DNA from: Ceratothoa steindachneri
Taxonomy: Eukaryota; Arthropoda; Malacostraca; Isopoda; Cymothoidae
Direction: 5' to 3'
DNA: 64,000 nucleotides
NCBI GenBank assembly: GCA_963969495.1
Contig: OZ018324.1
Span: 154,222,672 to 154,286,671, forward strand
In this document: positions 1-11,122 of the stretch, one piece after another
Position numbering within the stretch: position 1 is the first letter of the stretch
Layout of the letters: each line of letters begins with the position of its first letter
Made by a program: the position numbers and the translations under genes
Notes under the pieces: model-generated
The model's database searches: none
Seen by the model: the letters and a program-made list of their open reading frames with translations, nothing else
What the model was told of the DNA's origin: nothing

Positions 1-735
1 GAGGGAGTTCCACGCGTTTGTTGTTTAAAAAACGAGATTTAAAAAAATTCAAATTTTGCCCTTACTAGGAATTTGGGGTCAAAGTAAAAGTGAATTCGAC
101 TAAGATTGTATATAAAGAAGTTGCGGACATTAGTGCCTTGAGGTTTGAGCGATACTTGATTATCAATGATGAGGTAGAGATTTTTATAATTTGTGGGTAA
201 AGTGGACCTGAAGACCACCCTGGTTAAGAAAAGTGGCAATAGTTGCGCAGCAAGACAAACCTGAGGAAATACTCACCAGCCACGCCAACAAGAAAACTGT
301 AAGATAATTAAAAACAAAAGCTGTTTTACTATGTTCACTATGGTAAACAACATTGGAAGTGATGACGAAAAGAGATAGGATACCTAATGATTTTTAGATA
401 AGAAGCAAAATAAGAAACAGGATGAAAGAAGGATAGACTATAATAAACTCAGAAATATTGTTATGAAATGATTTATGGAACATCAAATAATACAAATTTG
501 TTTAAAAAACAGATCCATAACGGATCTATTAAGGGAATAACATTACTAACAGAAAAAAATATTAATAAAAGAGTTAAAGAAATGTATCATGATCTATATA
601 ATTAGAAGATAAACCATACAATAAATAAAGACCTCACTAGCAAAGGACGAAAATTTGCACGCAATTAAGTGCACGAAAAATGGTAAACAAACTGGATAAG
701 TTTGAGTAATGATGGACTGTAGAGAAGGGGGAATG
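1..735. other. AT-rich sequence, nothing recognised
   Basis: No reading frame with family resemblance, no tandem array and no terminal repeats are visible. Short open frames here are of the size expected by chance in AT-rich DNA. Confidence 0.5.
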
Positions 736-930
736 TTTTGAAGATCGAGTTGGGAAAGTACTTAAAATTTGGACAGGGTAAATATCACAATGGCTTAGTT
801 CAACAGACCCTACACCCCTTAACTTCTTTTTCTGAGGTATGTTAAAAGAAAAGGTGTACTCCAAGGGGTAGTTCATTCTACATACCAACAGCTAAATTCG
901 AGAAAGCACGATAACCCATACAATACAGAC
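736..930 (+). pseudogene. Tc1/mariner-like transposase C-terminal remnant
   Basis: The plus strand, with frame breaks, encodes a stretch ending in LNFFFxGMLKEKVYS. It resembles the segment around the third catalytic aspartate of DDE transposases, where SPDLTPLDFFLWG followed by a LK-x-KVY motif is typical. Here the aspartate position reads Asn and in-frame stops are present, so it is a dead fragment. No N-terminal helix-turn-helix or terminal repeats are visible nearby. The family call comes from this one motif; a related remnant lies at 45.3-45.75 kb on the other strand. Confidence 0.45.
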
Positions 931-1532
931 AACAACGAGAAACGATCAGTGAGTGGGGGGGAGGGGGGCGACCCAGAACATGCAGTCCTTAGGATCACTG
1001 CGTAAGACAGGTCGGAAGGTACTGCGGTGTTTAAGATCTTTTATGTAACAAGGAGGTCCTTGTAGGTGATTTTGAGTCGATTTGGACCATAAACTAAATA
1101 ATTCCATCGCTGGAAACTCCTTGGAGGGGCAGGGGGGGGAAAGCTTTGCCAAGCAATCAGAATGGCTGTTGATCCTGACGATGGCTGACGATAGCGATGA
1201 TGATACAAGCTGGGAATCAGATTCTTCTTATTTAAAAATTTATATAATAAATTTGTCAAAAATTATGCCATTCAAGTTAATTCCATCTTATTGCTTCATC
1301 TTCCTCTACATTATTATTCCATATAAGCCGACGGCAATATCAGTCCGTTAATAAAGACTTGCGCTTAATTTGTTTCATTTACTTCGGCAATTAGGTTTAT
1401 TGAATTTCCAATCAAACGAAATCAAAGTGGATTATTATTTCCAGATCTCGGCAGAAAGGAGCTACGATGAGGATTATAGCAAAATCTTTGTGTTGGAAGC
1501 TTAACGCGAAAGCCAGAATGAAAATAATAACA
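931..1532. other. unassigned sequence with G-runs
   Basis: Contains short G-rich runs near 955-970 and 1125-1140. Open frames on both strands overlap one another and have no recognisable domain. Confidence 0.4.

Positions 1533-1566
<34 letters not shown>
1533..1566 (+). repeat. (AAT)n microsatellite
   Basis: About eleven AAT/ATA triplets in a row. The polytyrosine frame on the opposite strand is a by-product. Confidence 0.9.
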
Positions 1567-1764
1567 GGTTGATGATAATTAAGTAAATTTATAATTTTGA
1601 ATTGTAAAGAAAATAGTTGCATAAACAAAGTTGACAGTGGCACTGCAATGGGGAACTTATACCATTGCACCAAGTCGCCGATATAAGACTCGAGCCAACA
1701 GTGATCGTAGCTCGAAATGTCCGAATTTCGAAAATGGTAACACGTACACACACTCTCACTGTTT

Positions 1765-1832
1765 TTTTCAGTTTTTTTTCTTTTCTCTCACTCTTTCTCT
1801 TTCTTTCCCTTTCTTTTTCTCTCTCTATCTCT

Positions 1833-1907
<75 letters not shown>
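1765..1907 (+). repeat. pyrimidine tract followed by (TA)n microsatellite
   Basis: A T/C-rich run at 1765-1835 leads into about 36 TA units at 1836-1907. Tyr-Ile repeat ORFs in all frames here are artefacts of TA repetition. Confidence 0.9.
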
Positions 1908-1911
<4 letters not shown>

Positions 1912-2785
1912 TGGGCTATTACCACCCACTTTTGGATCGTGAGGACAAAAATTAAACTATAGTAAATTAAGTAGTTTACAATAGAAATAAGCAAAATAAG
2001 TTAATAAGAAAAAAAATGGGAAAAATTCAATATAGTAAATAAAGTAATTTGCCAACAGTAAATACACAAAAAAGAAAAACCCCCAAATAATGCGAAAATT
2101 AAACGGGGGCTAAGCTCCGAAGAAATCGACAAATTTCCCTGACGGTGAACGACCGAGGGGATGATTTGGCGCAGTTCTCCGCTTGGCTCAGATTATAGGT
2201 TTTCGACTCCTTTTTGAGCCGAATTTCTTGAGTTAGAGTTCGGTTAATCACGAAGAAAAATTGCCCACAAAAAAGATTAGGAATAATAATCTCAAATTAA
2301 CTAAAGAAAGCAATAGCCCCTTCAGGAAGGGACTTAAAAATACACATGAAATTACCTTAAAAATGTATAAATAAGGCAAAAATTAATACACAAAAACCTT
2401 AGTCATTTAAGAAAGGGATTGTAAATGAACAATCACCAAAAATAATACCCTTAAAAGGTAAAGGTTATACACAAAGCACTTTTAAGGGGGCACAAAAATA
2501 TAGAAAAAAAAATATGCACAAGTCAAAAATTGATAAATATATACAAAGAAACTTTAGGAAAACGGGACACACACAATGGAAAGCAAACGCACCTTTCTGT
2601 TAGTTTCCGAAACTAGAGTAAAGGGTTGGGTTTAAAGTTTGGCCGATCTCGGGACGTCTAGGCGCCGTGCGGCCAATGGGCGCGCGCGAGGTGGTGGTCG
2701 GTTGTCCGAGAGTGAGACGAGTCACATTCGGACGATAGTTAAATAATTTGCGTGATTGTTGAGTTTCGGATGCTTTCCTTTACAA
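1908..2785. other. unassigned AT-rich sequence
   Basis: No ORF of note. A GC-richer patch at about 2640-2720 interrupts AT-rich sequence and shows no CpG-island-scale extent or coding pattern. Confidence 0.4.
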
Positions 2786-2788
2786 TAG

Positions 2789-3000
2789 ATATACAAGAAA
2801 ACCACTGTTATTGGAGTTTAAAGTTTATTATTATTTTTAAAACGGTTATTAAAACGGGTCTAGTTTCGTTATGTAGTTTACCATATCATCATCAGCTGCT
2901 AATATGGTAAACTACATATCGAAACTATTCCCGTTTTAATAACCGTTTTAATAATAATAATAAACTTTATACTCCAATAACAGTGTGGTTTTCTTGTATA
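2789..3000. repeat. fold-back repeat, probable inverted PLE tails
   Basis: Left arm 2789-2886 and right arm 2902-3000 are near-perfect inverted copies, about 98 bp each with a spacer of about 15 bp. The minus strand contains CTGATGA and, about 20 bases on, CGAAAC. This resembles the tail signature of Penelope-like elements elsewhere in this window. Two PLE tails joined head to head, or a fold-back MITE, would both explain it. Confidence 0.7.
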
Positions 3001-3031
3001 TTTATTTACTCGTTATTGAGTGAAACAGTGT

Positions 3032-3330
<299 letters not shown>

Positions 3331-3994
3331 GCCTTAAGCTACTTGTATAATTGAGATGAGTAAAATACAGTCTATCTATAATACCACTGTCATATTTAAC
3401 CTCTTCTTTGCAGGGTGTATTCTGAATCTTGCTTTATTGTAACTCGTTTTGTTTGTTTCTTTTTCCAGTCTATTAAAGCCAAATGTCGCATGGACCTTCC
3501 TTTACCTCCCGACGGGCGTGTCAGATGTTGATAATAAAATTAAATTTATTGAAACAAAAAACAACAAAATCTATAATGATATTAATAAATTTGGCACTCG
3601 ACCTATGTTCCAGACTTCAAGCCAGGGCAGCCGATCCCCAACTTAAGAGCGGAAAAGTTCGATGGCCTAAGATCTCCTAGTAGTGTCCACTCCTTCAGCG
3701 CGACAGGATCATCTCACATTTCAAGTGAAAGAAAATGTTGCTGGTGATAATAATTATTATTACAATTCCAATCGCTCTATCTATCTTATTTATAGTAAAA
3801 TAATTGGAAGATAATTGTTATTGTATCGTTTTCTCTCTACTAGGTCAATAAACTCACTAGATCATAGCAATCTAAAGGAATATTTCCTATTTGTAATTAT
3901 TACCCCAATTATGGCAATTTTACGGTGTGGTGCAAGGTTCCTCGAAGTCAATCCACAGTCGCAAAAATCACTACATTGTATGACTTAATCCCTT
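3331..3994. other. unassigned sequence
   Basis: Two overlapping 65-codon plus-strand frames at 3449-3680 show no recognised motif. I see no terminal repeats or tandem structure. Confidence 0.4.
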
Positions 3995-4281
3995 TTAGTC
4001 GCGTGCACGTCATTCTATAAGTTACTATGTCGGTCCGTAGGTCGGTCGGTCGGAAGGTAACCGTTTTACTTTTCATTGAGCTTTTTGGCAATAACCTCGT
4101 AACTCTTCGGCCGATTCTAACGACATTTGAAACTTTTATGTTGTTTTAGATTCTCTTTCGATTTGATATAATTGCCAAAAGTCCCCCAAAGGTTATTCCG
4201 GGAATTATTGAAAGTTTTGTAAGTCGTAAAGTCATATGGTCAGAATAATTGAGAGCACGCGACCTAGGTCTGTTGACCTTG
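3995..4281 (+). repeat. R1 interspersed repeat, copy 1
   Basis: First of five copies of a non-coding repeat of about 270-290 bp. It opens with TAGTCGCGTGC, continues with GTCGGTCCGTAGGTCGGTCGG, and closes with GAGAGCACGCGAC followed by AGGTCTGTTGACCTTG. GTCGCGTGC at one end and GCACGCGAC at the other are inverted, and the last 16 bases form a small AGGTC/GACCT hairpin. No protein is encoded, so it looks like a MITE or similar non-autonomous element. Confidence 0.8.
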
Positions 4282-5020
4282 TTCTTCTAGTAAGTTAGGA
4301 CAGGTTAGTCGACTAGCCAGTTGGCTACAGCGAGATGTCCGCACTCAGTCTTAGATCGTTTCCTTGTGACTCCTTGTAACGCCTCTACACTCGAAGCGTT
4401 TGTTTCTCACAAATAACAGCTACCGTAGAAAAAAATATACATAACTAAAAGGCAATATATAACTTTCCTTATATTTTAAGTTAATTTAATTTATCTTTAT
4501 TATATATAATTTAATACGACTCTTCTTGTTAAGTCTGAGTGAATGATGTTCCGTAAGGGAAAGTGCAGTATTGGTTCATTAAAGTGTGGCAGGAAAACCG
4601 CATTGCTGTCTAACTCCTGTGTATGTGTTGAAAAGAAGACATCCAATTAATGAATAGATCGGGACTTTCGAATAAGAGCTACAGAAACCATTACCTTCTA
4701 ACTGGGTACTTAGGATTTTCTAAACAGGTCAAGATTTACCATATTGAAATTTACATATTAAATTCTATTGAAATTAAAGTTATAATTAATTGAAGCCGAG
4801 CAATATTGAACGAGAGATTGGATCTGGTAAGAGTCCAGATCCCTCATGCACTGTAGAGATTGGGATGGAGGGAGGAGTGAATTAAATGGATTTAGTGACC
4901 GAAGTAGGGATCAGTGTCAACCAATTTGTGTTCAGGCTGGGGAAACTTTTTCAGTTGCAGGTTTATTAATAACCAAACGATTTCAAGTCTGTCTGACAAA
5001 ACAATAGATGCATGATGCTT
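4282..5020. other. unassigned AT-rich sequence
   Basis: No ORF over 60 codons and no repeat structure recognised between the two R1 copies. Confidence 0.4.
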
Positions 5021-5292
5021 TTAGCCGCGGCCACGCGACGATATAAGTTACTATGTCGGTCGGTCAGATGGTAACCATTTTACTTTTCGATGAGTATTTT
5101 GGCAATAACATCGTAACTCTTCGGCCGTTCTAACGAAATTTGACACCCATATGGTTCTTTACACTCTCTTTCGAACGATATAATTGTCAAAGTCCTCCCA
5201 AGGGTAGTCGGGGAATTATTGAAAGTTTTGAAGGTCGTAAGGTCATAGGTCAGCATAATTGAGAGCATGCGACTTAGGTCTGTTGATCTTGA
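5021..5292 (+). repeat. R1 interspersed repeat, copy 2
   Basis: Same core as copy 1 with a diverged start (AGCCGCGG in place of AGTCGCGTGC) and end GCATGCGACTTAGGTCTGTTGA. It lies about 1 kb from copy 1 in the same orientation. Confidence 0.8.
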
Positions 5293-5771
5293 TTGGAAAA
5301 AAACATGTTTAAGACGCTTCTATAAATGTATATCAAATAAAAAAACAAGTTTTCTTTTATTTATTCGCAATAATCGTATGTTATAAAGAGGAATTATTTT
5401 CTTGCGGAATATAAATATATTTAATTTTGAAAATTTTCATTCCTTATAAAATTCAACCAAAATGAATGATTGGGGGAAACTTGAAAATATTAGTTAATTT
5501 CTGGTCATGAGAACAATAATGGTGTTTAAAATTGTCGCTGAGTTCTAGATTTTAATATACGGTACTCTGAATCGGCACCATTAGTAAAGGTACATCGGAA
5601 TACGTACGATATACACCAAATCCACCACATTTACTTATCTTCATTATTATTTTAGATGTCGAAGGAAGCGGTAAAGTAGTGTATTTTCTGGAAGTGTTGT
5701 GAATTTTAGTCAAATTAATTATCTTTACATATGCTCTTCGGAATGCCTCATACATGTGTGAACAAGGCAGA
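5293..5771. other. unassigned sequence with one minus-strand ORF
   Basis: The minus-strand frame from 5812 down to 5552 starts inside the mariner terminal repeat and continues for about 60 codons into flanking DNA. I recognise no domain. It may belong to the neighbouring Polinton-derived DNA, but nothing specific supports that. Confidence 0.3.
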
Positions 5772-5773
5772 TA

Positions 5774-7055
5774 CGAGGGGCGGTCAATAAGTTTTGCGAA
5801 TCGGTAGGGCAAAACAGAGGAAGGGGGATGGCTGTTTGTGGGGCTGTTAGGACAAGTTACGACAAGTCAGGACCTGCAGCCGCACGCTCCTGACTCGTCT
5901 ATTTAAGAAGCAGTAGCTGATCGCAGATCGTCAGTCACAATTTTTCAACGATGGAGAAGGTTGAGCACCGCGCACTGATCAAATTTTCGACCAAGGAAGG
6001 CAAGAATGCAAAAGAGATCCATGAACGCATGGTTGCAGTGTACACCGATACCGCCCCTTCTTATGCAACCATTGCTCGCTGGAATAGGGAGTTTCGCCAT
6101 GGTCGTGAGTCCCTTGAAGATGACCCCCGTCCAGGACGCCCATCAGACGTGACCAACGAGAACAATGTGGCCCGTGTAGAGAGGAGGATCCTCGAAAATC
6201 GATGGGTGAAGGTCGAAGAAATCGAGCGACAACTTGGAATATAACATGGAAGTGTTATCAACATCATCCACGACAATTTGGCCATGACCAAGGTCATGGG
6301 TCCCTAGAAACCTCACGAAACCTCACGCCCCATGATCTACTTCAACGTCGTTAAAATTTGGAGGAGCTGCTGCTCCTGTACAACCAAGACCCGGCGGGAT
6401 TCGAGTCACGCATAGTGACAGGTGATGAAACGTGGGTCCATCACTGGGATCACGAGACCAAGCTCGAAAGCATGGCCTGGAAGCACAGGGGCTTTCCGAC
6501 AACCATCAAGTTCCGGACCCAACCCTCAGCCGGGAAGATCTTGGCCACCATCTTCTGGGATTCTGAGGGAGTGTTGATGGTGGACTATGCGCTTCGTGGA
6601 AGAACTATCACTAGCCAATATTACGCCGAGGAACTGGCTGGGTTGAAGAAGTGCATCCGTCAGAAGCGACGCGGCAATTTGACACGCAGTGTCCTGCTCT
6701 TCCACGAAAAGGCCCTTGTCCACAAGGCTAGAGTTGCACAAGCTGCCCTGTGCGAGTGAAGATTCAAGGAGCTCAACCATCTCCCTACAGTCCAGATCTA
6801 GCCCCTAGCGACTACTTTTTATTCCGCCAGCTCAAGGCTACACTGCGTGGACGCCAGTTTGGGGACGATGAAGATGTCCAGCTCGCCGTCCAGGAGTGGA
6901 TTGAAGAGCAGTCGGGAGATTTCTGGTTGTCGGGAATTCTGAGCCTCAGGGACAAGTGGTGCAAGTACATTGAATATATTGAAAAATAATAGAACACTTT
7001 TCCTCATATCCCGTTTCCTTATATCCGAATTGCAAAACTTATTGACCGCTTCTCG
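5774..7055 (+). mobile_element. mariner element, full span, inactive
   Basis: Flanked by TA at 5772-5773 and 7056-7057, the target duplication of Tc1/mariner elements. The termini CGAGGGGCGGTCAATAAGTTTTGC and its inverted counterpart at 7026-7055 are imperfect inverted repeats. One degraded mariner transposase gene fills the interior. Element length, about 1.28 kb, is normal for the family. A related, internally deleted copy lies at 21,468-22,373. Confidence 0.9.
5951..6989 (+). pseudogene. mariner transposase pseudogene
   Basis: Would encode the cut-and-paste transposase that binds the terminal repeats and cleaves DNA in the nucleus. The ATG at 5951 opens an N-terminal helix-turn-helix region (MEKVEHRALIKF...) through a GRPS linker. 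A TAA at 6242 and loss of sequence near 6300-6360 break the frame. The catalytic part resumes at 6358 with the first-aspartate motif VTGDETW. The second-aspartate site, usually LFHQDNAPVH, reads LLFHEKALVH, so that Asp is lost. After a stop near 6759 the third motif SPDLAPSDYFLF appears in another frame. Several independent breaks and a missing catalytic residue make it inactive. The related copy at 21.5 kb shares upstream sequence. Confidence 0.9.
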
Positions 7056-7900
7056 TATATTTATAATCCAACTTTATATTTTTGAAAATTAATATCAGAA
7101 GGTTTTTTATATAATCTAGAATTTGAATTAACATATTTGTTAAGGAATTGTGCTCTAATGAAAAAATATTTTTATCAGGGGTGAACTTAAACTTCTTAAA
7201 AGTCTTGATGACGCAGGCTACTCACGCTCCATCCTCTGGACTTCCATGGTGATACTGATTAATAGATATTTATTTTATTAAATTTTCTTTACATGTAACG
7301 GTGACGAGGTCGTAGTCATAGTTCGATAGTGTACCCTCCCTTGTTGAGAAAACAATGGAATTCATCAAACGACACATTCTTTATATAGTCAGCTTATGTA
7401 ATGATAGATGAAGTTTTCGACATTTATCGAATCCATCGTGGAATGCCAGATAACAAGCATCAACCGCATTATGTAAATACTTCATCTGACGAAAACTTTG
7501 ATGAAACTCGTCTTCAAGTTTTAGAAAAGTATTAACTTCATATTCATTGTATAGCGCGTTTTTAAATCGTGTAGTAATGCACTCTTCATCCCGTTTCCAG
7601 TAAATACCGAAATGTATACTTGGAAATAGAGTGTTTGTATTTGCCCTCACTACACACTTTAACTGTTTTTACACCGTAATCCTTCACGAGTCGATATACA
7701 GAAGGGAAATTTTCCTGTTTTAACCTGTGTATTGCCCCAAACACAAGCAAAAACTCATCCTCACAAAGGGATAGTTTATTATCATTATATCGAGTTCTCC
7801 CGTAGGTATCTTCAAAGATCACTCTAACATAACCGGATTTTGTTCTAGTAATCTTCAAAAGCCTGAATATATTAATTTTATATTTATCCTGGTATGACAA
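7056..7900 (-). pseudogene. unknown Polinton-associated ORF, copy 1
   Basis: A minus-strand ORF of about 170 codons, now in two overlapping frames (7900-7586 and 7650-7381). Comparison with copy 2 at 19,141-19,957 shows that one frame once ran through and that copy 1 has a single-base frameshift near 7665. The first 15 bases of the apparent ORF lie inside the LTR insertion, so the true start is missing. The N-terminal half (GYVRVIFEDTYGR, LSLCEDEF) is weakly like the PC4/p15 single-strand DNA-binding fold, but I do not rely on that. The C-terminal half has aromatic-rich motifs I do not recognise. Copy 2 sits inside the Polinton, which suggests an element gene. Confidence 0.5.
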
Positions 7901-8809
7901 GTGTACACCGTTATACGCACACAGGCCAACCAGCCGCCTGAAATTAAGGCTCCACCTGGAGATGGTTCTAAGAGTGCTTTACATACACAGTTGCTAGGCC
8001 AAGGAATATTCAAACTTGTCTTGAAAAATATACTTTAATAGGACTAAAGATTGCATATACATCTAGTGCAATTTAAATGGCAATGCAATTAAATATTGAT
8101 GGTTCACTGTTAAGATGATTGACAGTATCAATTAAGTTTGAACTGAGGGATAATTAATTAATTAATGATCTTACAATAATGCAAGTTTTAGAGCAACGGG
8201 GATCATTGAGGTTCATCGCGCTAAAGGTGGTAGGAGCGTGACGAAGCGGGGGCTTAATCACTTTTTACCTTGATGTGCGGTGAGTAGGACCAGGTAGGTA
8301 AGTTCGACCTTGAACTTGTGAGCGTCTCACGGGACGTTTAATTCAACTTCGGGAAACTGAAATTGCAGGGCCTCTTAACCTTAAGAAGGATACAGAGGGT
8401 GCTATTTCCACGAACAACACTGAGTGACGACTAGCTCTTCCTTGGCTTTTCGACAATCACTCAATTTTTTCTGGACGAGAATGTAGTCGATTTCCTCTTA
8501 ACTAACAAAGACGTTACACCTAACGCACTGGACGGCGGCTTCAGACACAATCTGCATGTTAATTCTGAACTGTCGAATATATACCCCTAAATTATCTAGA
8601 CGGAGAGAGAGATTCATTGCCAACAGACTTCCTTAATTGCATTGGGTCGCGATAAGGTTCTATAGCGCAAACTCGCGATGCCCACGTAATTATCTTTCTA
8701 TTGTTCTAATTTTTGCAGTATATAGTGCAGGCGAATTTAGTGCGGTCAACGGCGAACTGGGGAAGTCAGGGGAAAGGAGTGAATTCCTTCTCTCTCTCTT
8801 TCTTTCACA
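7885..8809 (+). mobile_element. solo LTR, copy 1 (925 bp)
   Basis: A 925-bp block is flanked by ATATT at 7880-7884 and 8810-8814. The paralogous site at 19,958-19,962 has one ATATT and no insert. The block starts TATCCTGG (TGTCATGG in the second copy) and ends TTTCACA, fitting LTR ends TG...CA with a 5-bp target duplication, as in Ty3/gypsy elements. No internal coding region adjoins it, so it is a solo LTR or an LTR-like non-autonomous element. The second copy is at 26,505-27,504. Confidence 0.75.
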
Positions 8810-8814
8810 ATATT

Positions 8815-9240
8815 CTTGTTGTATAATTTGCTTCACCTGGGATCGAGACATACTCGTAGCTTCTTACGCGTGAGTATTCGAGTGAATCTGGACAACACTG
8901 AGATAAACTCCGATTAAATAGGGTTTAGAGACCCTGTTGAACTATACTGAAGAACAAAAATCTACATTTCTTTCCACAGCAGGATATTAATCTAGTAAAG
9001 AACGCATAGAAAAGAAATATAGCAGATCGAAGAAAAAATAATTGATGTATGTATATGGATGTTGCGAGAATAATTGATGTATATTCTCGCAACATAAGCT
9101 GTTGATGAATGGAGTCTCACTAAAGATAAAGTTATCCAGAACACCACATTGATTTACAATTTTTAGTAACCAGACCGGTTTAGAAGCTAAAATATGTAGT
9201 ATTATTAGAGAGTTTCCTTTACCTAAGAAAAGTCCGTCTT
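8815..9240. other. Polinton-derived flank
   Basis: 8815-8925 aligns with 19,963-20,070 (TTCTTGTTGTATAAT, then GAGACATA, then TTCTTACGCG). After that the two copies diverge. A short inverted repeat around CGAGAATAATTGATGTATATTCTCG at about 9064-9090 is the only other structure seen. Confidence 0.5.
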
Positions 9241-9778
9241 TCAACATCAACTCATCTGAAGATGGAAAATAGGTTGCTAACATCAAACGGTCAGTACCTT
9301 GTAACACAAGTTCGTATGCAAAATTATATAATTGTGAGTGGAATATCAATTATGAGTGTGGGTAATATCTTCATGGGGAGAATACTTACGCGGATGGTGA
9401 TTGGTATGCTTGACCATTTGGCATTTTTTGGTAGCTATGATGCATCAACTTTTGAATTTTAACAATATAATGAGAATCGCACCACTATCTATATAAACGG
9501 GAATGAAGTTGATAGACCATTTGAATTAGACTATTCTAATGATGCAGATCCAGATGCTTCAAGGCGTTTTTACTCGTTATATAACGGAAGGAGTATTTTA
9601 CAGATGGGCAGAGTATTTTTAAAAAATGAAAAAATATTTATTGTATTTACCTAAATCAGGACAAGAGAATGATCGAGTCATGTACAACAGGGCACATTAT
9701 CAATACATTACAGTTTATTTAAATGAGTTTCACAGAAACGAAGAAATCGTTGTAAAGAATACTTGTAGTAGAATGTAA
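9241..9778 (+). pseudogene. Polinton major-capsid-like protein fragment
   Basis: One plus-strand frame runs from 9241 to 9653 with a single internal stop at 9460, then continues in another frame to the stop at 9776. The piece RMVIGMLDHLAFFGSYD followed by FEF and YINGNEV resembles the second half of the double-jelly-roll major capsid protein of Polinton/adintovirus elements, where an R-x-x-V-G block, a G-x-Y and an N-G turn recur. The N-terminal half is absent. Family knowledge, not alignment, supports the call. Position next to the duplicated Polinton ORF favours it. An unrelated viral or transposon ORF cannot be excluded. Confidence 0.45.
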
Positions 9779-10032
9779 ATAAAAAGTGATATTGTACACT
9801 CAATAAATATTAATTGTTAATGGGAAAATACGTAATTGTGTAGCCTATCAACTAAATTGTATATATTATATGCCATTATATAATCTGGTTCGTAACGATT
9901 AAATTTTTTTTAGATTCATTAATCTGTAGAAAATGTATAGATATTTGAATCTAAATGTAAAATAAATTTTAATAACAAGATTGACTTTTTCTTAAAAATG
10001 CAAGTTACAAAAAAAAGAAGAAAATGACTTAC
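9779..10032. other. AT-rich spacer
   Basis: No coding or repeat structure recognised; it contains T- and A-runs only. Confidence 0.4.
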
Positions 10033-10130
10033 TCCCTAAACGTAGCTGTGAATTGCGAAACGGTGAAATGTTCGAGAAAATCACAGATCTCGCCACATGA
10101 ACTCCACTCATCTTCTGTCAATGGCTCCAT
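10033..10130 (-). pseudogene. exon-like fragment, possibly hAT-derived
   Basis: On the minus strand an ATG at 10,130 opens a 33-codon frame (MEPLTEDEWSSCGEICDFLE...) followed directly by GTAAGT at 10,032-10,027, a strong splice-donor match. The acidic E-E/D-W...C-x-x-I-C-x-F-L-E pattern is reminiscent of ZBED-like hAT transposases. No downstream exon was identified. Both the exon reading and the family are guesses. Confidence 0.25.
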
Positions 10131-11122
10131 AATTCTTATGTTTACTTAAAAATCTTTACGTTAGCTGAACAAAGAGGATAAAAAAGGTCTTCTTTCCGAC
10201 AAAGCTATGAATTATATTTATGAATAAGGAAGGTTTCGATTGGATTTTTATACCTCTACCAATGAGAAAGGGGGAGGGGGAGGGAGGAAATTTTGACCTC
10301 AAACCAATTAGGAGGGGGGTGATAAGTCCTCCAAATTATGTTTTCAAGTATTTTCCCTTCGAAAAAACTAAACGAAAGAAAACTGTAGATACCAGATATG
10401 TTAATTATGGTCGATACATTATAATTTTTTTTAGCAATCTTTCGATATCTACTAATTTCGAATGTGTCGCAAACGGCAGTAACTATTGATTGAAAAATAA
10501 GCTCTCTAAAATGTTTGAATAGCAATACGATCTCTTTACATCATTAACCACTTCCAATTATTTTCAAGTATATACTAAATATGGAATGAAACGAGAAAAT
10601 ACCTGAAAGGTCACTGACCTAGGGAAGGGATGCGGCTGGAAATATTTGTGGCGACAAACCAATAAAGGGGGAGGGTGCTGTTAGATTCAGAGTGCAAGGT
10701 CGTGTGTATGTGTGTACGTGTTTGAATGTGCTCATGAATGTGTGAGTGTGTGTAGACTCGGGGTCCACCATACGATACTACTAAGGTCACTAGTTATGGC
10801 AGGTTTGTAGGTTATATAGTTAGGGCCTATTAACTTGTTACCAAATTATAGGTGACGGATTAAGGTGGTTAGGACGAACTGTTAATTTCATGGGGACTTC
10901 GCTAGGTCTTCTTCCTCTTAGATAGCAAAGGAGCAGCTTTTTCTTCCCATGGCGAATCCAACTTCTTCTCCATCCTTTGATGGGTTACCGGTCATGGACG
11001 TGTCTACCTCCTCGGGCCAGGAGCACCCCATAACCGTTGACAAGGGCTTCTTTGTCAGGCCTACTTAATGTTTACGGGGACTGTCGTTCTGACCACCTGG
11101 CTGACTGACCGAGTGTCTATCT

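Noticed and set aside
7586..7900. PC4/p15 transcription coactivator domain
   Set aside because: Only a loose resemblance in one strand-turn-strand stretch; kept as unknown.
7885..8809. DNA transposon interpretation of the 925-bp insert
   Set aside because: The ends are not inverted repeats beyond the TG/CA dinucleotide, and the 5-bp duplication suits an LTR better.
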